The notes beneath the pieces are model-generated. The model searched no databases and had not been told where the DNA came from. It worked only from the letters and a program-made list of their open reading frames with translations. Positions 1 through 5,143 of a stretch of DNA of 16,161 nucleotides are shown one piece after another. A program made the translations under genes and the position numbers. The stretch is from DATCJU01 sp036562635 (GTDB taxonomy: Bacteria > Actinomycetota > Actinomycetes > Mycobacteriales > Pseudonocardiaceae). Location: the NCBI GenBank assembly GCA_036562635.1, contig DATCJU010000173.1:1-16161 (forward strand), in the 5' to 3' direction. The stretch's first letter is position 1, and each line of letters opens with the position of its first letter.

Positions 1-658
1 CGGGTGGGGCCGTATCCCCGCCGGCGCCGGCAACACCTACGCGATCGGGGTGGAGACCGACCACACCGTCGGGGAGGCGTGGCCGGCCGCCCAGCTGGAG
101 GGCCTGCGCCGGGGCACGGCGGCGCTGCTGCGCCACCTGGGCGCGCACCCCTCCGACGCGCTGTGCGGGCACCTGGAGTACGCCCCCGGGCGCAAGATCG
201 CCCCGGCGGGGCTGGACATGGCGGCCGAGCGCCGCATCGTCGCCGAGCTGCTGGAGGAGGACATGCCGAGCCTGCGGGAGATCGAGGACGCCGCGTACCG
301 GGCCGTGCTCAACGCCCTCAACGACGCCCGGCACGGGCGCAACCCGACCGCCGTGGAGGCACGTGACTCGCTGGGGATCATGGCGCTGGAGCAGCGGCAG
401 CACCAGTCCCGTTACAGCACGCCGGACGGCCGGCGCAGCGACTACACGGCCACCCCGGTGGACTACCTGCTCAATGTGGACGCCCACGTCTACCAGCTGC
501 TGGTGGACGCGCTGCCGGCCGCGGTGCGCGAGATCAAGGAGGCGGTGGCGGCACCGCAGGTCGACCTGGACGCCCTGGCCGACAAGGTCGCCGAGCGGAT
601 CGCCGACCAGGTGGCGGTGCGGGTCGCGGACATCCTCGCCAAGCGCCCACAGTCCTGA
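1..658 (+). CDS. Phage-type N-acetylmuramoyl-L-alanine amidase, C-terminal part (cut by window edge)
   Basis: This frame is open from base 2 and ends with TGA at 656-658, so the N-terminus lies outside the window. The visible part contains GNTYAIGVETDHT, EAWPAAQLEGLRRGTAALLRHLG and CGHLEYAPGRKIAPAGLDM, the second half of the amidase_2/PGRP fold seen in actinophage endolysins. That family cleaves the MurNAc-L-Ala bond of peptidoglycan. The tail (about residues 165-200 from the GTG at 50) is a predicted amphipathic helix, DLDALADKVAERIADQVAV, typical of phage lysin ends. Family members usually read GHKEWAPGRKIDP. Here the first Lys is Leu and the Asp of KIDP, the usual third zinc ligand, is Ala (codon GCC at about 208-210), so activity is doubtful. 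The GTG at 50 is only an internal codon. Nothing downstream on this strand looks co-transcribed. The family call is fairly secure, but catalytic competence is not. Confidence 0.75.
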   Translation, partial: GWGRIPAGAGNTYAIGVETDHTVGEAWPAAQLEGLRRGTAALLRHLGAHPSDALCGHLEYAPGRKIAPAGLDMAAERRIVAELLEEDMPSLREIEDAAYRAVLNALNDARHGRNPTAVEARDSLGIMALEQRQHQSRYSTPDGRRSDYTATPVDYLLNVDAHVYQLLVDALPAAVREIKEAVAAPQVDLDALADKVAERIADQVAVRVADILAKRPQS

Positions 659-716
659 GTGGCGGCGCGGTCGCCGTGCCGCGTCGGATTCCCGTGGCGG
701 TCGAGCGGCCGGGCGT

Positions 717-905
717 TCAGAAACGCAGGGAACCGGGGGCGTCGATCCGTGGATCGACCACGTGCCAACCACCACCGGCGGGACAACGGTACGCGGTGAG
801 CCGCCCGTGGGTGGCCGTCACCAGCCGAGTCGCAACCTGTTCGGACAGCAGCGCCCGTTGCCGGCAGACCTCGCATCTCGGCGCCTGGCTGTACACCTCA
901 CGCAC
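717..905 (-). CDS. Small Cys-rich (zinc-knuckle-like) hypothetical protein, 62 aa
   Basis: This short frame begins at a GTG (903-905). It contains CEVCRQRA near the N-terminus and YRCPAGGGWHVVDP near the C-terminus. A CxxC pair followed by a CP...WH segment is a pattern I know from small actinobacterial proteins of unknown function, and it could bind one zinc ion through three Cys and one His. The residue mix is protein-like, unlike the Arg/Pro-rich shadow frames around it. No strong ribosome-binding site is visible. A second in-frame GTG four codons into the protein is an alternative start. An 18-base palindrome (741-758) falls within the last codons and may be chance. The gene stands alone between the amidase and the toxin graveyard, on the strand of the RHS locus. 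I do not know its function. Confidence 0.5.
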   Translation of the reverse strand: MREVYSQAPRCEVCRQRALLSEQVATRLVTATHGRLTAYRCPAGGGWHVVDPRIDAPGSLRF

Positions 906-950
906 GGCGTGAGCCTAAGACGGCTCCAGCCGTTCCGCCCCGGCGCGCGG

Positions 951-969
951 GTGTGATCCCGCACCGCCG
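951..969 (+). repeat. Direct repeat copy 1 (partner at 4127-4145)
   Basis: The 19 bases gtgtgatcccgcaccgccg recur exactly at 4127-4145 on the same strand. Extended leftward, the match is 31 bases (939-969 against 4115-4145) with two differences. The partner copy sits at the junction of the module-2 HINT fragment and the box-II integrase fragment. The pair therefore flanks about 3.2 kb holding modules 2 to 4. Confidence 0.6.
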
Positions 970-1013
970 CGCCGGCTCCGGCTCACCCCATCAGAGCGCA
1001 CGCCCGGACCCGC

Positions 1014-1311
1014 TCACCCGAGATCGTGCCGATCGTTCACCGGCGCGGATCTCAGGCCATGAAACTCGGACTCCACCCGGGCCGGTGTCTCCTCTCCGCC
1101 GCCGTGGCAGGGGTCCGCCAGGACGTTCCGGTCACGGTCGCCGCAGCAGAGTCGCCGGTCCGGAGCACCGCCGTACCGCGCTACGGCCGGCCCCCGGACC
1201 ACCTCGTCGAAGTCCCGCACGGAGTGCCGGGTGGCGCCCGTTGCCGCGCCACAGCTCCGGTGCGCACATCCGCACACGGGCACCGTCGAGAACCTCGGGC
1301 ACCTCGCTCAT
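1014..1311 (-). pseudogene. Possible small frameshifted gene of unknown function
   Basis: This belongs to the stretch 906-1390, which has no convincing intact gene. From an ATG at 1309-1311 a frame reads MSEVPEVLDGARVRM through APELWRGNG with GC-rich third positions. About 1 base out of phase, near 1235, a second frame continues with TRHSVRDFDEVVRGP and GAPDRRLCCGDRDRN to a TGA at 1014. Joined, they would give about 98 residues with a plausible mix of acidic and aromatic residues, consistent with a decayed small gene on the strand of the immunity remnants. I recognise no family. The second frame could instead be a separate short ORF starting at GTG 1281-1283. The rest of 906-1390 shows only the direct repeat at 951 and a small hairpin near 919-932. 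Confidence 0.22.
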
Positions 1312-1390
1312 TCCCGACGGCCGCGGGGCCGCCTGATGACGGATCGTGCCGAGCACTCCCAGCGCATCTCGGCACCAGCGTTCGAGACGT

Positions 1391-1950
1391 TCAGCGACGA
1401 ACCACCATGCGAGGATCAGGTCCCCAGGTGCACGCCACCCGGGAGAACCTCCAGGCACTCAGCTCGAATTCGATAAGACGACAAGCGCCCCACCCTTGGC
1501 GACCCTCCCGCAAGAATCGCCGCAACGCAGAGACCGTCGTCCGCCACTCCGAGACAGGAATCCCGTCCTCGTTGACAGTGCAACGAGGCCTCACGACCGT
1601 CCACGGCTCCCAGGGATCGAACCTGCCAGCCGGTTCACCCAAGACAACGATCGAATTCTGGACACAGACATCTTCCCCCTCCGGTGGAGTGGCCAACAAA
1701 AAATGAAGTCGGCCGAACCGGGATCGGCGATCGAAGTGATAAGGCAGCAATCCGAGGGGTCTGACCCCGCAGCCCTGCGCAAGGCAATTTCCCAGTTGCG
1801 TACGCAGCCACTCACACTCCAGCGGGAAAGATCCATTCGGAATGTTTCCACAACATCGCCGGCCACGATTCTCCCCGTTGCGGAGCCACCCCGCGGACTG
1901 TCAGCACACGACGGCACCACCTCGATCGAGAAGTTACCAATTCTTGACAT
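1391..1950 (-). pseudogene. CdiI-like contact-dependent inhibition immunity protein, frameshifted
   Basis: Two overlapping frames join into one recognisable protein. The first, from ATG 1948-1950, reads MSRIGNFSIEVV, then ETFRMDLSRWSV, WEIALRRA, LITSIADPGSADFIFCWPL. After a one-base shift in a G-rich run near 1680, the second frame continues EDVCVQNSIVVL, FDPWEPW, VNEDGIPVSEWRTTVSALRRFL. The order 'acidic-F-DLS-W, LI-S-DP, W-lyr-g, VYVQN, DEDG-ISEW, FL' is the pattern I know for CdiI-type immunity proteins of contact-dependent inhibition systems, which bind and block a toxin tip in the producing cell. The second frame runs past the usual family end to a stop at 1391, probably a read-through tail after the shift. 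The start lies inside the 3' end of a toxin-like frame (stop at 1934-1936), the overlapping arrangement usual for toxin and immunity genes. No clear ribosome-binding site is visible. Confidence 0.6.
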
Positions 1951-2152
1951 AATTCAGGCCCGCTTCGTAGGTTCTTGTCCCATCTCCTCGACGGTCGAAA
2001 ACGTTCCATCCATTCGTCACGTTGCGGCCGCCCGCACCAGGAGCAACGCAGTTCCCGCCATTGAAGAAAACTGGCCGTCCATGCGAGCCGAGCAGATCTC
2101 CGGCTCTCCGAGGGGGATGCGTCCGGGCTGACCCGCTCCGGCCGCACGCCCC
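1934..2152 (-). pseudogene. Toxin C-terminal remnant of module 4
   Basis: A frame open from a stop at 2153-2155 to TAA at 1934-1936 (72 codons) has no good start. Its second half is protein-like: SHGRPVFFNGGNCVAPGAGG followed by RNVTNGWNVFDRRGDGTRTY and EAGLNYVKNW. It ends 17 bases inside the CdiI-like frame that starts at 1950, the place and overlap expected for the toxin paired with that immunity gene. The Asn/Gly/Trp-rich tail resembles the compact ends of secreted nuclease or deaminase tips, but I cannot name a family. The upstream half of the toxin is missing or frameshifted, so this is read as a remnant. The alternative is a chance open frame. Confidence 0.35.
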
Positions 2153-2403
2153 TCAACGGAAACGAGATGAATTCCACGATCCAGCGCACCACGTTCTGCG
2201 ACCGAATCGGGGTGGTACGGCCCCTTCCAGGACAGGAGACGAAGTGTACCCCTCGGGAAATCATCGTCACGGCCTGTCGGGCGGTGGCAGCGTCCCCCCT
2301 CGAGTACATGTACACGCTCGCCGGCGGGCCGCACCGACAGCGCGTCGGACAAAGACGCCTCCGGCGGGAGCGCTCCGACTCCGGGATCGGCATAACTTTG
2401 CCC
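2153..2403 (-). other. Unresolved stretch, probably decayed toxin sequence
   Basis: This stretch lies between the module-3 immunity gene stop (2404) and the module-4 toxin remnant. One minus frame, in phase with the preceding stop codon, stays open from 2403 to 2017. It contains GALPPEASLSDALSVRPAGE, GTLRLLSWKGPYHPDSVAER and GALDRGIHLVSV. Some of this looks coding and may be the 5' part of the module-4 toxin before a frameshift. I recognise no domain and no HINT sequence here. Confidence 0.25.
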
Positions 2404-2895
2404 TTACTCGAGCACGGCTACTACACAGGCCATTTCGCCGTTCTGTCCGATGCCGACCCGCACCGGCCCTCCGCCGATGAATTCGACCGGATCCGCCCCG
2501 GACAGCATCAGGGTGACGACTCCCGCGCGAATACACATGCCCAACTTGCTCTCGACGCGTGCGATTTTAACTGCAGGTTCCGAGTAGTCAGGCGTTATTT
2601 TCCAAGGCCAGAGATCGAGATCGAGGGCGGGAGTCAAGCACCCCTGGCCGCTCCCGGAAACCGGGAGATTATCGAACCCGTCCACTTCAGGTGGCCGCTC
2701 GATCACAATGAGTTCCACCAGCGCACCATCCGTAGAATTGACCTTCAGCTCGACGTAACCCCCCTCGAGCCCCCTAACCATGAGATAGAGGGTGTCGGCA
2801 CGCGCTTTCACCCGCCAGGATACGTCCAGGACAATGTAGGGGTCGTTCTCGACCTCAACGCCGCCACACTCCACGCGTTTTACAACCTTTATCAT
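2404..2895 (-). CDS. Candidate immunity protein of module 3 (163 aa), toxin lost
   Basis: The start chosen is ATG 2893-2895, preceded by AAGGGG (2904-2909) at good spacing. A longer open frame upstream only reads HINT sequence out of phase. The protein starts MIKVVKRVECGGVEVENDPY and is acidic and beta-rich, with TLYLMVRGLEGGYVELKV, ALVELIVIERPPEV, CLTPALDLDLWPWKI and VTLMLSGADPVEF. It has no signal peptide or membrane segment, as expected of a cytosolic immunity protein. I associate this sequence type with hypothetical proteins next to actinobacterial RHS tips, but I know no named family. A HINT-derived frame ends with TAG at 2901-2903, five bases upstream of the ATG, so the gene once followed a toxin. 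The gene itself has no frameshift, unlike its neighbours. Role by context; existence of the gene is more certain than its function. Confidence 0.6.
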   Translation of the reverse strand: MIKVVKRVECGGVEVENDPYIVLDVSWRVKARADTLYLMVRGLEGGYVELKVNSTDGALVELIVIERPPEVDGFDNLPVSGSGQGCLTPALDLDLWPWKITPDYSEPAVKIARVESKLGMCIRAGVVTLMLSGADPVEFIGGGPVRVGIGQNGEMACVVAVLE

Positions 2896-2900
2896 CTCGG

Positions 2901-2984
2901 CTACCCCTTGTAGAACCCATGAATGAGCACCGGAAGCGGTTCCCCGATGCCGGCCGAGGTCTGCAACAGGTCCCCGGCCGCACC
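2901..2984 (-). pseudogene. HINT scar fused to a short toxin tail (module 3)
   Basis: On the minus strand a frame reads AGDLLQTSAGIGEPLPVLIH and GFYKG, then stops at 2901-2903. AGDLLQTSAG is in the normal reading frame of the RHS HINT domain. The underlying 32 bases (2948-2979) match the HINT copies at about 4000, 5630 and 8755 exactly. The remaining residues before the stop are probably the last residues of a toxin whose body was deleted. The immunity gene starts five bases later. On its other side the scar meets an integrase fragment at about 2981. The whole unit is too short to be functional. Confidence 0.55.
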
Positions 2985-3105
2985 AACCGACTCCACGCGC
3001 CGTACGAACTCGCACTACGTACCGGACTCCGGCAAGGTGAACTCCTCGGCCTCCGGTGGGAGGACCTCGACCTCGACTCCGGAACGGCCAGCATCCGCTA
3101 CTCGA
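2981..3105 (+). pseudogene. Tyrosine integrase fragment, box I region
   Basis: The plus-strand frame reads RLHAPYELALRTGLRQGELL then GLRWEDLDLDSGTASIRY. This is the box I region of phage/ICE tyrosine recombinases, with the catalytic Arg in TGLRQGE. The N-terminal SAM-like domain is absent: the homology starts directly after the HINT scar at 2948-2980. After IRY at about 3105 the frame enters unrelated sequence, and a small inverted repeat (agcatg/catgct, 3109-3125) lies at the junction. The box II and tyrosine part of what is probably the same gene resumes about 1 kb further on the same strand. Such an integrase would catalyse site-specific integration and excision; this piece cannot. Confidence 0.65.
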
Positions 3106-3123
3106 GCATGTATCTCATGCTAC

Positions 3124-3300
3124 TCAATCCTGTCGACATCCTTTCTGCTCCATGTGGAATTCATCGAACAGCTCCCTCGAGGCCAGCGCGTGGGCGCCGG
3201 ACAAATCGCCCGAATACTTCCTCTCCGCCAACTCGCGAACCAGCGTCCGCCCAGTGGGGGAGACACGCTCGGAATACTTGATGTCGCTGCCGCTACAAGC
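3124..3300 (-). other. Small open frame after Imm53, unknown
   Basis: Directly after the Imm53-like frame ends (TAG 3293-3295), an overlapping minus frame reads SGSDIKYSERVSPTGRTLV, RELAERKYSGDLSGAHALAS and RELFDEFHMEQKGCRQD to TGA at 3124. The charged, helix-forming composition is more protein-like than the shadow frames. No convincing start codon follows the Imm53 stop; the nearest upstream ATG (3355-3357) lies inside Imm53 in another frame. It may be a second, truncated gene of the module or the tail of a frameshifted one. I recognise no family. Confidence 0.3.
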
Positions 3301-3589
3301 GATTCTCAACAAAATCTTTGAATCTCTTGATCGCCAGCCCCAGCGACATCGGGTCACACGCCGAGTGATACTTTAAGCCATCAGACCAGGAGCAGATCCA
3401 CCTGCCCTCCGCCGGTTCGATGCTGGACCCAGCAAGCTCGCGACCCTCATAATCCGTTTCGGCCAGATCGATCTCCAAGCTTCAGCCCGGATTATCCAGC
3501 GTCTCTATCTTGATTCCGAACTCATGCTCCCAGTCACCGTTACACTGTTCGAGATACCACTCTTGAAGAAACTGCAACAAGTTCTGCAT
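3293..3589 (-). pseudogene. Imm53-family immunity protein with in-frame stop
   Basis: From ATG 3587-3589 the frame reads MQNLLQFLQEWYLEQCNGDW, EHEFGIKIETLDNPG, then a TGA at 3482-3484. It continues in the same phase with SLEIDLAETDYEGRELAGSS and ends AIKRFKDFVENRL. The order 'LLQ-LQ-WY-QC-GDWEH-GI-I-TLDNPGW-IDL' is the signature I know for the Imm53 immunity family of about 100 residues. Family members have Trp exactly where the TGA stands, so one TGG-to-TGA change explains the break. Both halves are otherwise full length, making this a recent nonsense mutation of a 98-codon gene. It follows the broken toxin of module 2. A GAGG lies only two bases before the ATG, so translation may have relied on coupling to the toxin. 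UGA read-through is possible in principle but the toxin is broken as well. Confidence 0.72.
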
Positions 3590-4098
3590 ATCCTCGGTCG
3601 CATCCCTGGGGAAGTTCCCACGCCTCAGGTTTCCTGGCAGTACCATCCGGCAGGTTGATGTGCGGCGTTTCCACCTCCGTACCGTCGGGGTTGGTGCGTG
3701 CAGGACCATATCGGTCAAAACGCTTCTTCATGACGAACTCGCGCGGGCCCCAGGGTCGTCCGGTGGTCCCCACTCCGCGTACTTCTTCACCTTACCATCA
3801 CCATCAAGCAAAAAAAGTGGTGTGCGGACCGCTCGCATCTGGCCGGGGCCGCTGACGCGGTGGTCGCGCGTTGTGTACAAGTACCTGCACATCGCCAGCC
3901 AGGACGTGGTAGGTGTGGAGTTCGTCGACGGTGAGGTTGTGGAGCCGGTGGGACGCGGTCCACGCCCGCACGGAGACGACCTGGACCCAGGTGCCGGCCG
4001 AGGTCTGCAACAGGTCCCCGGCCCGCACCGCGGAGGCGGGCACCCACTCCCGCAGCTCGGGCAACCAGAACGGGTGCCCAGCGGTCGCAACCCCAGAC
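3575..4098 (-). pseudogene. Orphan HINT-toxin tip of module 2, frameshifted
   Basis: The frame begins at about 4098 with TAGHPFWLPELREWVPASAV, continues through RAGDLLQTSAGTWVQVVSV and ends its HINT part with HVLAGDVQVLVHN (HN at 3870-3875). The N-terminal half of HINT, including the nucleophile region, is missing. The toxin follows in three different frames: first ARPPRQRPRPDASGPHTTFF, then after a run of seven T residues on this strand (near 3811) DGDGKVKKYAEWGPPDD, and after a second shift near 3750 GRPWGPREFVMKKRFDRYGP, NPDGTEVETPHINLPDGTAR, KPEAWELP. The TPHxNxPDGTxRxPxxWExP ending is a type I associate with small secreted toxins, perhaps the polymorphic toxin type 24 group (uncertain). 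It precedes an Imm53-like gene, as a toxin should. Two frameshifts and the lost N-terminus make it inactive. Confidence 0.6.
3913..4090 (-). repeat. HINT-coding repeat, copy 3 (module 2)
   Basis: About 178 bases match the HINT coding DNA of the RHS gene (8673-8850 region) and of module 1 (5541-5718 region) with only scattered differences. The match ends at the GHPFW codons, where sequence joined to the integrase fragment begins. It is one of four dispersed HINT copies on the same strand that could serve as recombination substrates. Confidence 0.8.
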
Positions 4099-4126
4099 AG
4101 CCCCACCCGCTCCACCCGGCACGCGA

Positions 4127-4145
4127 GTGTGATCCCGCACCGCCG
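4127..4145 (+). repeat. Direct repeat copy 2 (partner at 951-969)
   Basis: This is an exact 19-base match to 951-969, or 31 bases with two differences when extended to 4115. It lies between the end of HINT copy 3 and the first clear integrase residues (ADRAGLRRIRFHDLRH), so it marks a junction of unrelated sequences. Confidence 0.6.
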
Positions 4146-4398
4146 ACCGGGCGGGACTCCGGCGCATCCGCTTCCACGACCTCCGCCACTCGACCGCCAC
4201 CCTGCTCCTGGAACAGGGCGTCGAACTCGTCGTGATCAAGGAACTGCTCGGCCATGCCCACATCGGCGTCACCGCCGGCGTCTACGCGCACGTACGACTC
4301 CGCCTCCAACGTGACGCCATCAACGCCCTGGGCCACGCCCTCGGCGGCCGGGACGACGACGCTGACGAACCGCGCCGTAGCCGTCGTCCGCTGACGTT

Positions 4399-4417
4399 GC
4401 CGTCAGCGTTGCCGTCA
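4399..4417 (+). repeat. Inverted repeat copy A (integrase tail; partner at 7751-7769)
   Basis: The 19 bases gccgtcagcgttgccgtca encode the PSALPS tail of the integrase fragment. They recur exactly on the opposite strand at 7751-7769, beyond the IS481 remnant. The second copy may mark another integrase tail or an element boundary. Confidence 0.5.
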
Positions 4418-4423
4418 AACGCC

Positions 4424-4464
4424 ATAGGAGCCCCGACGAATGATCTATTCGGCGGGGCTCCTAT
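4424..4464 (+). terminator. Hairpin terminator after integrase remnant
   Basis: Two 17-base arms (4424-4440 and 4448-4464) pair with a single mismatch around the 7-base loop tgatcta. A short T-rich stretch (attt) follows on the plus strand. It lies between the integrase tail and the convergent immunity gene that ends at 4523, so it may terminate transcription from both sides. Confidence 0.65.
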
Positions 4465-4522
4465 TTCATGCGGGACGCAACTCATAGAGGGAAACCATAA
4501 GGTCACACCTCTTTATGATCGC

Positions 4523-5137
4523 TCAGATCGGGATGTCGATTCCTAGCGCGCTCGAATATCGACTCGCCCACCCTTTGGCCGACGCCAGAATGTCCATAGA
4601 CCTTCCGTTCGACAAGCGAATCGGCCCTTGCTTCAGCTGCCCCTGAATTTGGGACTCCAAGTCAGGGGCGCCAATATCACGCGCCAACACCAGAGCCTGC
4701 ACGAGGCGAGCTGGATAGTTGGCCACGGGAAGCCAGGCATAGAGATTGCCCCGCTTTACATCGCCGGGAGAAGAAAGCAGCACACACAAGTCGGTGCGAT
4801 CAGCTACGAACTGAGTCGCTCGCCCCAGCCCTTCCCGAAGAAACTCCTCCACCAAGCTGTCTACCGCCTGAGGCCACGGCATCTTGTTACTTGAGCTACG
4901 AATCGGTACAGACATACGCCCGTACTTCTCCAGAGCTGAGCCGAACTTGGCGTCCCCCACGTTCATGTGCCAGGCCAGCATGCCCGCAACGTCCTTGGAG
5001 ATCCACCCGAGGTACGCCAGATCCTCTGACTGCCACCGCACTTCACCCCGCCGCGACACCTCAGCCTCGGAAGGGACAACGCCGAGCTCCATGGCTGCAC
5101 GCAACACAGCCGGTGCGGTCAGCGACTTAGCAGCCAT
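4523..5137 (-). CDS. Candidate immunity protein of module 1 (204 aa)
   Basis: The gene starts at ATG 5135-5137, six bases after the TGA of the nuclease-like toxin (5144-5146), and ends at TAG 4523-4525. This tight spacing without a strong ribosome-binding site suggests translational coupling and is the standard order for a toxin and its antidote. The protein begins MAAKSLTAPAVLRAAMELGV and contains LAYLGWISKDVAGMLAWHM, FVADRTDLCVLLSSPGD and RGNLYAWLPVANYPARLVQA. It is soluble, mostly helical by composition, with no signal peptide or membrane segment. I recognise no named immunity family, so the role rests on position. The frame is complete and has no frameshifts, unlike the modules further left, so protection may still be selected. 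A hairpin at 4424-4464 lies downstream. Confidence 0.65.
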   Translation of the reverse strand: MAAKSLTAPAVLRAAMELGVVPSEAEVSRRGEVRWQSEDLAYLGWISKDVAGMLAWHMNVGDAKFGSALEKYGRMSVPIRSSSNKMPWPQAVDSLVEEFLREGLGRATQFVADRTDLCVLLSSPGDVKRGNLYAWLPVANYPARLVQALVLARDIGAPDLESQIQGQLKQGPIRLSNGRSMDILASAKGWASRYSSALGIDIPI

Positions 5138-5143
5138 CCAACA

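Larger units (their letters stand above)
4146..4546 (+). pseudogene. Tyrosine integrase fragment, box II and catalytic tyrosine
   Basis: The frame reads DRAGLRRIRFHDLRHSTATL, then LLEQGVELVVIKELLGHAHI, GVTAGVYAHV and LRLQRDAINALGHAL. It contains the HxLRH box II, the LLGHAHI histidine box and the tyrosine of VYAHV, that is, the C-terminal catalytic half of an actinobacterial phage/ICE tyrosine recombinase. Its tail LPSALPSNA is typical of integrases of this group, and the frame then stays open through a hairpin to a stop at 4544-4546. Box I and the N-terminus are not attached: about 1 kb of toxin-module DNA separates it from the matching piece at 2981-3105. Apart from that interruption, the catalytic residues in this half are intact. 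There is no start codon at the head of the homology, so it is probably not expressed as a useful enzyme. Confidence 0.7.

Noticed and set aside
741..758. Palindrome gtcgatccgtggatcgac
   Set aside because: It falls inside the last codons of a small minus-strand gene, and I see no promoter nearby to make it an operator.
1346..2131. Plus-strand open frame of 261 codons
   Set aside because: It lies opposite the CdiI-like pseudogene, whose motifs are clear on the minus strand.
2167..2913. Plus-strand open frame of 248 codons
   Set aside because: It is opposite the immunity candidate at 2404-2895, which has a ribosome-binding site and the expected position after a HINT scar. The plus translation has no recognisable motif.
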